64,000 nucleotides of DNA, taken from Hymenopus coronatus (taxonomy: Eukaryota; Arthropoda; Insecta; Mantodea; Hymenopodidae). The stretch spans positions 71,885,196-71,949,195 of the forward strand of contig CM060884.1 in assembly GCA_030762935.1 (NCBI GenBank), written 5' to 3'. The notes beneath the pieces were generated by a model that ran no database searches, was not told the DNA's origin, and saw only the letters and a list, made by a program, of their open reading frames with translations. This document shows, piece after piece, positions 34,249 through 45,768 of this stretch. Position numbers and translations under genes: made by a program. How positions within the stretch are numbered: the first letter of the stretch is position 1; each line of letters starts with the position of its first letter.

Positions 34249-34590
34249 TGTGAGTGGTCGTTTCCTTAGCGTAGCTGCTTGCCAAGCGGGAGACCTGGGT
34301 TCGATTCCCAGTACTGGCGTGGAGAATTTTCCCCCGCTGGGCGACCTGGACCGGGGGGCAGTCAGCCTCGTGAGGTCCCTGGGGGGCCAATTGAAGAGCT
34401 ACTTGATGGAGAAGTAGCGGCTCCAGTTCATGACGATCGCATTAACCGGCCGGGAGGGATTCGAGGCGCTCACCACGTCTCATCCTCCAATACTGCCTCC
34501 CATCCGAGATGGGGGACGCAGCGGCCGGCCGGTAGGCCAAGGTTCCTTGTCGTTATGGATAATGTGAGCTGGAAATGTTCGACAGGAAAA
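34249..34590 (+). mobile_element. SINE C, derived from tRNA-Gly(GCC)
   Basis: The head CTGCTTGCCAAGCGGGAGAC with GGGTTCGATTCCCAG closely follows the anticodon arm (GCC) and T-arm of metazoan tRNA-Gly; the acceptor stem has decayed. The G+C-rich body includes GGACCGGGGGGCAGTCAGCC and GCGGCCGGCCGGTAGGCC. Only one copy in the window. Confidence 0.7.
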
Positions 34591-35151
34591 TGTAATGACT
34601 CTACGCAGATTCACCTCCTAACACGGGAAATATAGTGGGGATCGAGTCCACGACCCACCAGACGATCCCGCTCTCTAGAACAAAGATCTGAAAAACACCG
34701 AGCATCATCTTTTGTATTCCACCGCTGCAGTAATGATCTTCAATACAACTGACTGATTGCAGCAAGGATGAAATCCAATATCGATATGGAATACTACAAT
34801 CGATTTTATTCCCAGGAAGACGCTCTCTCCCCCACTTTTTGGATAGCATCAATAAATTTCTTGTACCGAGAAGCACTTCCTCGTCTGAATAGCACATGAT
34901 GACGGGAACGAGTTGGTCAAATGACCTTCCATTTCTGTGCCGACAAAAAAGTCCTTGCTTGAGGGGATATTTCGTTTTCTTCTTCAGGACTGTCGTGTTC
35001 TTGTCCAAGTGCAACTTCCGCTACAACGATACAATCTGCTGCACATTTAACAGCCTGTGTATTGTTTTACATATTCCAGTGTCTCTATATTCCATCATAT
35101 TACTTTCTAAAAACAAACTTCTTAGATAACAATTTTCTTCCTTCTAAGAGG
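34591..35151 (-). other. Unassigned sequence with a long minus-strand ORF
   Basis: A 137-codon frame (34601-35014, minus) is the longest ORF outside transposase and simple repeats. It has no recognisable domain. Its last part reads through a tRNA-like GTGGACTCGATCCCC motif, suggesting transposon-derived DNA. I would not annotate a gene here. Confidence 0.25.
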
Positions 35152-36402
35152 ACCAGTCGGAAAGTTACAGACTATTTGGCATAACTAAATAATAACGAAA
35201 GTTATCAACATAACACTTTATTTACAGAGTCAGTCATTTATTATATTACTTTTTCTACAATAGTATGTACATAAAGTATAGAGAATTTATTGTATTTCAC
35301 CCAAAAATTAAATACCAAAATACACGTTGGGTCCTCCTGAATTCAAAAAAATATTTTTGGAAAAAGGTATGTATGTGTATGCGTTTGGATAGCATAGCTC
35401 AAAGATGAAAAGATCATTAAATACCAAACTTGGTATTTCAGTTTGGTATCTTTCAAGTATGCGACACGAAAATTGTCAAAAACACTCCCCTACCAAAAAA
35501 CTACCCTTTCCGTGGAAAAAAATTGGAAAATTTTGATTTTCTCAAAAATGGTTCTATTGGTTAGATTAAAATCTCTTAGATTTAAGATATTTACATGACA
35601 AATAAAATATATATATATATATTGAATTTGCTGTAAATAGCCTTTAAAGACCTCTTTATTCTGGATGGTTTTTATTGAATTGCATAACTGGTAAGCTGTA
35701 ATAGATAAATAAAAACTTAATAAACAAAACAAATATATCACGATAAAAGACTCAATTTATGTCATATATTTTCTTGTGGAGTTGGTCGTTTTTTAGATAT
35801 TCCTTTTTACTGGTTTCAACTTTAAAACGTATATTTTTCTCATACTGGAATTTGTCAACTCCAGCCCATAGAAACAAAGGAACTTCAGTCACACAGCAAC
35901 CAGCTTTTGACTATCACTTTAACCTATAGTACTTCCTTATTTCGCTTCTAGTTACAAAGAAACAAGTAATAAATTTATTTCTGCTAATTTTTTCTTGATT
36001 AGCATGAAGTAAATAGAAGCATAAGCTTTTTAACAATAATTTGTTGCCGAGAAGTAGAGAAAGTCATGTGAATGGAACACATCAGATTTGTTTTATCGTA
36101 ACGTCATTTAAATCAAGGTATTTAATGTCACATGGTACCGGTTCACCGCTAAAGAAATGAGCCAAGATGTCAATGTCCCTTTGAGGTCATAATCGGCTGG
36201 GAAATTTTTTCCATCCAAAAATTCCTGTACGCTGTCCAAAGGAAACACGGATTTTTCTTATTCTTTTATCAACATTTGTTTTCAACCCCTCCATAAGATT
36301 GACGAACTTCCATACCGGTATTTTTCGTACAAACTGGTTCTTCCTTGATTATTGGTAAATTTGGAAAAACGAACAGTGATTAAATACTTCCATTTGAATG
36401 TT
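35152..36402 (-). mobile_element. Mariner family C foldback copy without cargo, split by R850
   Basis: Two parts separated by R850 (35243-36089). Part 1 (35152-35242) is the terminal repeat with ATTTGGCATAACTAAATAAT and AACGAAAGTTATCAACA. Part 2 (36090-36402) continues with a transposase 3' fragment on the minus strand (FLDGKNFPADYDLKGTLTSW) and then CGTACAAACTGGTTCTTCC. In the 48.9-51.0 kb element that last sequence lies about 1.5 kb further in, beyond the cargo. Confidence 0.7.
35243..36089 (-). mobile_element. R850 full-length copy inserted in a family C element
   Basis: Canonical ends. The flanks rejoin as one family C sequence when R850 is removed, as the alignment to 48.9-49.0 kb shows. 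Confidence 0.9.
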
Positions 36403-36404
36403 TG

Positions 36405-36628
36405 ACATCCACCCTATTTGCTAGATCTAGCACCCAGTGACTACCATCTGTCCCCAAAGCTCAAAACATTTCTTGGAGGACGAAGATTTCACAGCAACGA
36501 GGAGGTCATTGATGCGGTAAACAGCTATTTTGAGGACCTTGATAAATCGCACTACAGAGATGGTTTAATTAAATTAGAACACCGATATGACAAATGTATT
36601 AGCCTTTCTGGAGATTGTGTTGAAAAAT
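36405..36628 (+). pseudogene. Mariner transposase C-terminal fragment (element B)
   Basis: Open in frame: HPPYLLDLAPSDYHL (third catalytic Asp in APSDY), LKTFLGGRRFHSNEEVIDAV, YFEDLDKSHYRDGLIKLEHR, ending ISLSGDCVEK immediately before the R850 insertion. The N-terminal domain and the first two catalytic Asp residues are absent. The frame is cleaner than in element A, so this copy may be younger or less decayed. Confidence 0.88.
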
Positions 36629-37374
36629 CTGATGTGTTCCATTAACATGACTTTCTCTACATCTCTGCAACAAATTATTGGATAGTCAAATGCTGGTTAC
36701 TAAGTGACTGAAGTTCCTTTGTTTGTATGGATAGGAGTTGACAAATTCCTGTACGAGATCTGTATAAGTTTTTCAAGGCTGAAACAGAAAACAAGGAATA
36801 TCTCAAAAAAAAAAAAAAAAAAAAAAAAATTCAACAGCATGAACAAAATGTATATAACATAAATTGTGTGTTTTAATGAGCTCTACACTTTTGATGCAGT
36901 AAGTTTTTGTCCATTTCTGACGGTTTAGCACTTATGTAAAATTCCTCAAAATTCATCCAGAATAAAGTAGTCTTCAGAGGCTATTCCCTGAAAATTCAAG
37001 ATATACATTTTATTTTTCAGGTAAATGTCTTTAATATACGATATTTTAATCAAATCGTTAGAGCCATTTTTTAAAAAATGAAAATTTTCAAAAAATGTTC
37101 CATGTAAAGTGTAGTTAGGGGTGGGAATTTTTCTCAAAATCTGCGTGTCGCATCCTTGGAAGATACTAAACTTAAATACCAGTTTGGTTTTTTAGCGACT
37201 TTTCGCTTTTAAGTTAACGTGTTCACAGACACACGATACTTTTTCTGGAAATACTTTTTTTTGGATACAGGGGACCCTAAAACATATATTTCCGGTGAAA
37301 TCTCGGTATCGAATTTTTGGGTGGAGTACAATAGTTTCTCTGTACACTATGTACATAGTACGTGTAGAGAAAGT
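36629..37374 (+). mobile_element. R850 copy inserted in mariner B
   Basis: AAAAAT precedes (36623-36628) and follows (37375-37380), either a 6-bp duplication or insertion into an A-tract. It starts CTGATGTGTTCC and ends TAGAGAAAGT. Because the host is a known element, both ends of R850 are defined here. A poly-A run lies at 36808-36829. Confidence 0.93.
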
Positions 37375-37433
37375 AAAAATATGTAAAAAAAAAAGTGCAG
37401 TTTTTACTGAGAGGCCCGGGACTTATCAGCCGG

Positions 37434-37791
37434 CCCTAGTACATCTTTAATTACTGCAAAATCGCTACAAAAGGAGAACAATGAATTGAAAACACTGTGC
37501 GTTGCTGGTATCTGCCCGTCGTTCAATTGTTTGATTGACAGTGGCCTGTGGTTTTGGCAGCACTCAACTTGCCAAAGCAGGCGGCATGGTTCAGGATAAA
37601 AGGACTAACCGCACGTTTGTTCTTGCCTCATTTTAACTTCGCCTTTGACCAACAAGGCTGAATTCTTGTTTGAGTAAACAAGCAACTTCACGGCCATAGA
37701 CTGCTTGTGATCCTACCATAGGAAGATATACCCAAACAGAAGAAACCATAGTGACATATTGGATATGGGATATCTTTAGCGAAATAAAAAA
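37434..37791. other. Unassigned unique sequence
   Basis: No recognised repeat or coding signal. Confidence 0.35.
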
Positions 37792-38655
37792 TCTTATGTG
37801 TTCCATTCACATGATTTTCTCTATATCCCTGCAACAAATTATTCTTAAAAAGCTTATGCTTCTATTTACTTCATGCTAATCTAGAAAAATTAACAGAAAT
37901 AGTCTTATTACTTTCTTCCTTGTAAGTAGAAAGGAAATAAAGGAGTATCATAGGTTAAAGCGATAGTCAAAAGCTGTTTACTATGTGACTGAAGTTTCTT
38001 TGTTTGTATGGACATGAGTTGACAAATTCCTGTATGAGAAAAGTGAAGATTTTCGACCCTGAAAACAAAAACAAGGAATATCTAAAAAAACGATCAACTC
38101 CAAGAGAAAAATGTATATAATTTAAATTGTGTGTTTTAATGTGCTCTACATTTCTTGTGTGATAAGTATTTGTCTATCTCTTAGGGTTTAGCAGTTATAC
38201 AAAATTCTGGAAAATTCACTCAGAATGAAGTAGTCTTCAGAGGCTATTCCCAAAAAATTCAAAATATGCATTTTATTTGTCGGGTAAATATATTTAATAT
38301 ACGATATTTTAATCAAAATCGTTTGAGTCATTTTTTAGAAAATCAAAATTTTTGAAAAAAGTTCCATGTAAAGGGTAGTTTGGGGTGGGGGGATTTTTCT
38401 CAAAATCTTCGTGTCGCATCCCTGAAAGATTCTAAACTTAAATACCAAGTTTGGTACTTTACCGATTTTTCGTTTTCGAGTTATCGTGTGCACAGACACA
38501 CGGACTCACACGGACCTTTTTCTGAAAATACCTTTTTTAGATAAAGGGGACCCTAAAACATATATTTCTGGTGAAATCTCGGTATCGAATTTTTTGGTAG
38601 AGTGCAATACCTTCTCTATACACTATGTACATAGTTCGTATAGAGAAGGTAAAAA
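37792..38655 (+). mobile_element. R850 tandem array, copy 1
   Basis: Full length, from TCTTATGTGTTCC to GAAGGTAAAAAG. The next copy starts after the A5 run. Confidence 0.93.
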
Positions 38656-39353
38656 GTATGATGTTTTCCATTTACATGACTTTCTCTCTCTACATCTCTG
38701 CAACAAATTACTCTATTTATTTCATCTAATCCAGACAAAAATTAGCAGAAATAGTCTTATTACTTGCTACTTTGTAAGTAGAAGGGAAATAAGGGAGTAC
38801 CATAGGTTAAAGTGCTAGTCAAACGCTGGTTGCTATGTGATGCTGCTTTGTTTGTATGGACAGAATTTGACAAATTTCTATGTGAGAAAAATAAGCTTTT
38901 CAAAGCTGAAACTAAAACAAGAAATATCTAAAAAAACGATCAACTCCACGAAGAAAATGCATATAACATAAATTGTGTGTTTTATTGTGTTCTACATTTT
39001 TTGTGTTTTAACTTTTCGTCCATCTCTTACGGTTTAACAGTTATGCAAAATTCCGTTAAATGCATCCAGAATAAAGGTTTCTTCAGAAGCTGTTCCCAGA
39101 AAATTCAAGATATACAGTTTATTTGTCTGGTAAATATCTTTAATATACGATATTTTAATCAAAATCGTTAGAGCCGTTTAAGAAAATCAAAATTTGTGAA
39201 CTTTTTTCCATGTAAAGGGTAGTTTGGGATGGGGGGATTTTTTGAAAATCTTCGTGTCGCATCCTTGGACGATACCAAACTTAAATACCAAGTTTGGTAT
39301 TTCATAGTCTTTTCGTTTTTGAGCTATGCTGCCCAACACACGTACACATTCAC

Positions 39354-39400
<47 letters not shown>

Positions 39401-39538
39401 CACACACACACGGACATTTTGCTATAATTTCTTTTTGGATTCAGGGGGTCTCAAAAGATATATTTCCAGTGAAATCTCGGTATCGAATATTTGGATGGAG
39501 TGCAATACCTTCCATAGTACGTAAAGAGAAAGTAAAAA
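38656..39538 (+). mobile_element. R850 tandem array, copy 2
   Basis: Full length, ATGATGTTTTCC start. The microsatellite has become (CAGA)n at 39354-39401. The palindrome is partly deleted (CCATAGTACG). Confidence 0.93.
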
Positions 39539-39759
39539 TCTGATATCTTCAATTCACATAACCTTCTCCATCTGTTATTATAAACAACACCATTATCTTA
39601 CAAAAGATTATCCTTTTGTCCATGTCATGCCAATATAGATAAACGTTAGCAGAATTCGTCTTATTACTAAAAGGGAAATAAGGGAATATATTAGTAAGTC
39701 TTTTAAAAGCTGGTCGCTATGTTAAAACAATTGAGATTCGGTTTGCTTTGCATGCTTCC

Positions 39760-39811
<52 letters not shown>

Positions 39812-40380
39812 TAGTTTATAACTGAAACCAATAACGATAAATATCTCGAAAACGACCAACTCTACAAGAAAAATGTGTATGACATAAATGATGTGTTTTA
39901 ACAGGCTCTAAATTGTTTGTAAAGTAAGTTTTTATCTATTTCTTATGGTTTAACAGTTAGACAAAATTCAGCAAAACCCGTCCATGATATCTGTTCTGGA
40001 GGCTATTCTCAGAAAATTCACGATCTTTATTTTATTTGCAATATAAAAGTATTTAATATACGTTATTTGAATCAAAATTGTTACAGCCATTTTTGAGAAA
40101 ATCAAAACTTTCAAAATTTTTTCCATGAAAAGGATAGCTGGGAGGGGGAGTATTTTGTTTAAAATCTGATGTATTCTTAGAAGATACTAAACTTAAATAC
40201 CAAATTTTTGAGCTATGCTGTACTCACACACACGGATATTTTTCTAAAAGTGTTTTTTTTTTTTGTTATTCAGAGGGTCGCAAAACATATTACCGGTGAA
40301 ATGTCGGTACCGAATTCTTAGGTGCAATACAATACTTTCTCTATCCACTATGTATATAGCACGTATAAAGAATCTAAAAA
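39539..40380 (+). mobile_element. R850 tandem array, copy 3
   Basis: TCTGATATCTTCAATTC start. A poly-A run of about 44 lies at 39763-39806, outside the usual microsatellite site. The CA block is very short; the palindrome is present. Confidence 0.92.
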
Positions 40381-40417
40381 TGCATATACCAAAAGTATTT
40401 TTTTCTATCTCTTTCTA

Positions 40418-41225
40418 AGGACTTGTTGAACTCCTCTCCTATTGTGATAATTTTAATTGTCCATAATAGTTGGCTATGCTATGAATCCTGGGACTTAAAG
40501 TACTTACAACATAGTAAGTCGCTATTGGGGTTGTCATCTCAAAATAATTTGAGAACACCTTGTGGTTTACCGGGAAACATGCGAGTCAGTTGAGAAATTC
40601 AATGCTATGCCGGCAGGTTGCCATGGAAGCTTAGTGGCAGAGTAACTGGCTAGAGCTCGGGAGATGCGTGGTTCAAATCCCGGCTATGGCATTGAATTTT
40701 TCAGTCTGACTCTACCTATCCAACTCCTGTCCTGCACACGGCTTGAGACCGGGAGATCCGTGGTTCAAATCCCAGCTATGGCATTGAATTTTTCAGTCTG
40801 ACTCTACCTATCCAACTCCTGTCCTACACACGGCTTGAGACCGGGAGATGCGTGGTTCAAATCCCGGCTATGGCATTGAAGTTTTCAGTCTGACTCTACC
40901 TATCCAACTCCTGTCCTATATACGGCTTGAGACCGGGAGATGCGTGGTTCAAATCCCGGCTATGGCATTGAAGTTTTCAGTCGGTCTCTACCTATCCAGC
41001 GCCTTGCATTGTTTTTCAGGGCACTGTGTTTCAGTAATGCTTTAACACGTTTCAGCTGCTAATGACAGCGAAACAGAAACAGAGCTGGGCTGAAACAATA
41101 GAGAAGCTAATGGTAACTGGTTTACGCGTTAATGACCTCGTGGTGGTCACACCTTTTCATCTTGCATTGTTGTGTGTCTTGCCAACGCCCGTCTACTGAG
41201 GACACTTTGGGAACCTGCACGCTCT
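40418..41225 (+). repeat. Dispersed repeat E, copy 1 (interrupted)
   Basis: CTAAGGACTTGTTGAACTC at 40418 and TTTTTCAGGGCACTG...ACCTGCACGC (41010-41225) match 42770-43015, where the same two parts are contiguous. About 560 bp, including the tRNA-like 92-bp array, separates them here. Confidence 0.75.
40617..41000 (+). repeat. tRNA-like unit with four 92-bp tandem repeats
   Basis: GCCATGGAAGCTTAGTGGCA...CCCGGCTATGGC (40620-40691) has pairing 7-bp acceptor arms, an A-box-like TTAGTGGCAGAG and a B-box (GTGGTTCAAATCC), but its T-stem is mispaired, so it is a tRNA pseudogene or SINE head. The B-box half plus a TGACTCTACCTATCCAACTC linker then repeats: GTGGTTCAAATCC occurs at 40668, 40760, 40852 and 40944, exactly 92 bp apart. 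Confidence 0.88.
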
Positions 41226-41228
41226 TTT

Positions 41229-41231
41229 CTT

Positions 41232-41267
<36 letters not shown>
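41229..41267. repeat. Poly-T run (39)
   Basis: Homopolymer after TCTTTTCTTTC, following the end of repeat E copy 1. It could be the A tail of a minus-strand retroposon, but no body is recognised to the right. Confidence 0.8.
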
Positions 41268-41268
<1 letters not shown>

Positions 41269-41321
41269 TTTACAAAAAAGTAGTTCCGGAAGGTTGTTTG
41301 CACCCCGATCTTCCCCCCTTT

Positions 41322-41701
41322 TGACTTTCTCTACACGTGCTATGTACATAGTGTATAAAGAATGTATTGCATTCCACCCAAAAATTCGATACCGAGATTT
41401 CATCGGAAATACATGATTTTGGTCCCCCTAAATCCAAAGAAAAGCATTTTTGGAAAGAGATCCGGGTGTGTGTCTGTGGACAGCATAGCTCAAAAACGAA
41501 GAGACCGTTAAATACCAAACTTGGTATTTAAGTTTGGTATCTTCCAAGGATCCGACGCAAGATTTTCAAAAAAATCCCCCCACCCCCAACTTCCGCTAAT
41601 TATTTCTCGATTAGCCTGAAGTAAATAGAAGCATAAATTTTTAACAATAATTTGTTGCAGAGATGTAGGGAAAGTCATGTGAATGGAACACATAAGATTT
41701 T
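41322..41701 (-). mobile_element. R850 with internal deletion
   Basis: Jumps from CCCCACCCCCAACTTCC straight to GCTAATTATTTCTCGATTAG, losing about 450 bp of the middle. Both ends are present. Confidence 0.88.
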
Positions 41702-41893
41702 GTTTATTTCCAAACTTGAAAAAATGGCTCGGCGGAAAACCGTTCCCATCTAGCGAAGGAATCATCTCAGAAACAGATAGCTGTTTTGCAGACCTTCCAA
41801 AGTCCTCCTTTTCGCAGGGCTTAAAACAGTTGCAGAAACGCTTCGAAAAGTGTATCGAGTTGGAAAAAAATACATATAACGTAAAAAATGTGT
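41702..41893 (+). pseudogene. Mariner transposase C-terminal fragment
   Basis: Reads LFPNLKKWLGGKPFPSSEGI, then SCFADLPKSSFSQGLKQLQK and RFEKCIELEKN. This is the usual mariner C-terminal layout (FLGGKRF..., YFADLPKS...GLKKLEKR..KCIELEGDYVEK). It is sandwiched between two R850 copies that face the same way and differs from families A, C and D. No catalytic residues remain. Confidence 0.85.
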
Positions 41894-42763
41894 CTTTTTA
41901 CCTTCTCTAACCCTGTATGTACAATGTACATAGGGATAGAGAAGTATTGTATTCCACCAAAAAATTCGATACCGAGATTTTACCGGAAATGCATGTTTTA
42001 GGACCCCCTGTATCCAAAAAAAGCATTTTCAGAAAAAGCTCCGAGTGTGTCAGTGTGTCCGTGTGTCTGTGAACACGATAACTCAAAAACGAAAAGTAGC
42101 TAAAGTACCAAACTTGGTATTTAAGTTTAGTATCTTCCAGAGATGCGACACGAAGATTTTGAGAAAAATCCCCTCACCCCAAACTACCCTTTACATGGAA
42201 CTTTTTCGAAAATGATTTTCTTAAAAATGGCTGTAAAGATTTTGGTTAAAATATCGTATATTAAATATATTTACCTGACAAATAAAATGTTTATCTTGAA
42301 TTTTCTGGGAATAGCTTCTAAAGACCTGTTTATTCTGGATGAATTTTGCTTAATTTGGCATAACCAGTAAACCATAAGAGATAGACAAAAACTTACTATA
42401 CAAAACATTTAGGTCTTGTTAAAATACATAAGTTATGTCATTTACCTTTTTTTCATGGAGCTTACCTTTTTCGAGGTATTCTTTGTTATTAGTTTCAGTT
42501 GTGAAGTACTTATACTTTTTCAGGCGGGAGTGTGCGGCTTTCTTTTGTTCTACTCCTGGCCAAGAAAAGAAGGGATTTTAATGACAATCGCATAACGACA
42601 GCTTTTAAAACATTTGACTATGCCTAGTGTGTTCCCTTGTTTTCTTCCTACTTATACGGAACTAAGTAATAAGAACATTGTGCTAATGAGTACCTCAATT
42701 AGCAAGATGCGGAAAGAAGTTTGTAGAACAGCTAGAGAAAGTCATGTGAGTGTAACACATCTT
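41894..42763 (-). mobile_element. R850 full-length subfamily 2, CCC/GGG palindrome
   Basis: TCTCTAACCCT and AGGGATAGAGA are the two arms of the palindrome. Ends GTGAGTGTAACACATC. Confidence 0.92.
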
Positions 42764-42769
42764 GTTCTA

Positions 42770-43015
42770 AGGACTTATTGAACTCTCCTCGAATTGTTTT
42801 TCAGGGCACTGCGTTTTAGTAATGCGTTTCATCTGCTAATGACAGTGAAACAGAAACCGAGTTGGTCTGAAACAATAGAGAAGCTCTTGGCGTAACTGGT
42901 TTACGCGTTAATGACCTCGTGGTGGACCCACCTTTAATACTGCTACATCTTCCTGACAGCACCTGCATTGTTGTGTGTCTCGACGGCGCCCGTCTGGCAA
43001 CCTGCACGCTTGGGC
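42770..43015 (+). repeat. Dispersed repeat E, copy 2 (contiguous)
   Basis: CTAAGGACTTATTGAACTC followed directly by GAATTGTTTTTCAGGGCACT, GTTTACGCGTTAATGACCTC and GCATTGTTGTGTGTC. Same order as copy 1 without the insert. Nature unknown. Confidence 0.75.
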
Positions 43016-43391
43016 GCACGAGCGAATGACGCCATCCCTCTCAGGATTTCCACATGGCTGCATCATCTGCTCCTGTGAGGGACCATTCATTCATTCATTG
43101 ATGACGATAATAATGATCAACTCCGCCCTCCTGCCTGTACTGGTTTTTTTCGTCTCCTGTCAGACTCGTGCTACAGCAGGCTCGCTAGCCAGCTGCCTCT
43201 CTACCTTAAACAGGAAACCCTTCATGAAACAAATTCATTCTTAACGATCCTTCCACCGTCGTATAAATCTTCTGGAGCAATTACCAGAAATTCTCTGTAA
43301 TCCCTCCGCTATTATACTCCAACTTGTAGACAACTGCCGTTAAGGAACTAGGGAGAGAAATTTAAAATATTGGTATTACTGCACACAACTT
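43016..43391. other. Unassigned unique sequence
   Basis: No recognised element. Confidence 0.35.
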
Positions 43392-43465
43392 TGCATTTAT
43401 GTACATAGCGTGATACCGAGGTCTCACCAAAAATACATTTTTTGGGACTTCCTGAACACAAAATA
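43392..43465 (-). mobile_element. R850 palindrome-end fragment
   Basis: ATTTATGTACATAGCG and GATACCGAGGTCTCACC, degraded; joined to a plus copy. Confidence 0.7.
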
Positions 43466-44252
43466 TCTGATGTGTTCCATTCACATGACTTTCTCTACTT
43501 CTCTGCAACAAATTAATGTTAATAAACTTATACTTCTATTTACTTCATTCTAAGTGAGAAAAAATTAGCAGAAATAGTCTTATTATTTGCTTCCCTGTAA
43601 GTAGAAGCGAAATAAGGGAGTACCATAGGTTAAAGTGATACCAAAAGGTTGTTGCTGTGTCACTGAAGTTCCTTTGTTTGTATGGACAGCAATTATTAAA
43701 TTCCTGTATGAGAAAATTATAAGTTTTAAAGTTGAAACCAAAAACAAGGAGTACCTCAAAAACGATCAACTCCACGAAAAAAATTTATATAACATAAATT
43801 GTATGCTTTAATGTACTCTACATTTTCTGTGTATGTCTATCTCTTATGGTTTACCAGTTACACAAAATTCCGTAAAATTCATCCAGATTAAAGTAGTCTT
43901 CAGAGGCTATTCCCAGAAAATTCAAGATATACATATTATTTGTCAAGTATATATATTTAATATATGATATTTTAATCAAAATATTTACAGCCATTTTTTT
44001 AGAAAATCATAATTTTCGAAAAATTTTCCATGTCAAGGGTAGTTGGGGGTGGGGGAATTTTCTTGAAAAACTTCGTGTCGCATCCTTGGAAGATATGGAA
44101 CTGAAATACCAGACTCACACACAGACATTGTTCTAAAAATGCTTTTTTTTATTCAGGTGGTCTCAAAACATTTATTTCCGGTGAAAACACGGTATTGAAT
44201 TTTTGGGTACAATGCAATACCTTCTATATAGTATGTGTAGAGAAAGTAAAAA
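43466..44252 (+). mobile_element. R850 near full-length copy
   Basis: TCTGATGTGTTCC start. A deletion takes most of the CA block; half of the palindrome is lost (CTATATAGTATGTGTAG). Confidence 0.9.
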
Positions 44253-44684
44253 GGTTTAGTAAAGCGCTGCCCTCGCTCCGGACGAGTTCTGTGTTGAGCC
44301 TCTCGTCACTAAATCTCTACTTTTGTAACTAGTGACCAAATAGCTATTCAATGTGTAAGAATTAAACAACCAAGAGGATGAATGACCAGATCTAACTACA
44401 TCAGTGCATTGCATGGAGGATTACAGGAAGGTATCTAAGAGCAAACATTTGAATGTACAAACGCCTACGTTAGTGCATCCCACATAGAGATTTGTTACCA
44501 AGCAACGCGTTGTTATGGACATTTCATATTCCAGATTCACTACTCGACTCCACCTTCATTTTCATTCTCTAGAGCAGCAGCGGCTCGTGAGTATTCATAA
44601 CATTTAGTCAGATACTCCTGGAAATGTGACATAATCTCTCGTTCATAACAGTATTGTTAGTCCCCGGCCCAAGGAGAGGTTGGA
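44253..44684. other. Unassigned unique sequence
   Basis: No recognised element. Confidence 0.35.
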
Positions 44685-45517
44685 TTTTTGCTTTCTCTAT
44701 ACTCACCATGTACATAGTGTATAGAGAATGTATTGCACTCCACCCAAAAAATTCGATACCGAGATTTCACTGGAAATATATGTTTTAGGGTCCCCTGTAT
44801 CCAAAAAAAGTATTTTCAGAAAAAGGTCCGTGTGTGTGTCCGTGTGTCTGTGAACACGATAACTCAAAAACGAAAAGTCGGTCTTCCAGGGATGCGACAC
44901 GAAGGTTTTGTGAAAAATCCCCCTACCACAAACTACCCTTTACATGGAACTTTTTTCGAAAATTTCGATTTTCTCAAAAACGGCTCTAACGATTTTGATT
45001 AAAATATCATATACAAAAGGCATTTACCTAACAAATAAAATGTATATCTTGAATTTTCTGGGAATAGCCTCTGAAGAGTAGTTTATTCTGGATGAATTTT
45101 ACGGAGTTTTGAATAACTGCTAAACCATAAGAGATGGACAAAAACTTACTCTATAAAAATGTAGAGCACGTTAAAACACACAATTTATGTTATATATACT
45201 TTTTCGTGGAATTGATTGTTTTTGAGACATTCCTTGTTTTTGGTTTCTGCTATGAAAAACTTACACTTTTCTCATACAGGAATTTGTCAACTGCTGTCCA
45301 TACAAACAAAGGAGCTTCAGTCACATAGCAACCAGATTTTGATTATCACTTTAACCTATGGTGCTCCCTATTTCGCTTCTAATTATAAGGGAGCAAGTAA
45401 TATGGCTATTTCTGCTAATTTTATACTGATTAGCATAAAGTAAATAGAAGAATAAGCTTTTAAAGAATAATTTGCTGCTGAGGTATAGAGAAATTTATGT
45501 GAATGTAACACATAATA
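44685..45517 (-). mobile_element. R850 full-length copy
   Basis: Complete palindrome, GT block 44831-44845, and a small deletion before GTCTTCCAGGGATGC. Confidence 0.92.
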
Positions 45518-45768
45518 GTTTTTTTTGTAAATTGTTATGCTGTCAGAAGTATTTACTAATTGTGTACATACATTTAAGATGCTAAGTTATTGCTAGGTAG
45601 TGCTAATAATTCAAAATGAATATAAATTACACTAACCGTTATTGCCAGCATGCACAGTAATCAAGGTCACTAAGATACAGTAACGTAAAATAGAGAAGTT
45701 AAACATTTAAACCTCATTGTTCTTCTTTTATTAGAACATTTCTTAAAGAAATGAAGTTAAATAAAAAA

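Larger units (their letters stand above)
36403..37433 (+). mobile_element. Mariner element B (same family as A), split by R850
   Basis: 36403-36628 is the 3' end of the transposase gene and 37375-37433 the 3' UTR and terminal repeat (GAGGCCCGGGACTTATCAGC, then CGGCCCTA). The sequence is nearly the same as the corresponding part of element A. The 5' two thirds are missing; it is joined to the family C fragment. Confidence 0.88.

Noticed and set aside
34601..35014. 137-codon minus-strand ORF as a host gene
   Set aside because: No domain, and it reads through a tRNA-like motif. Kept only as an unassigned region.
40620..40691. A functional tRNA gene
   Set aside because: Acceptor arms pair, but the T-stem has mismatches and the sequence is part of a repeat; better a SINE head or pseudogene.
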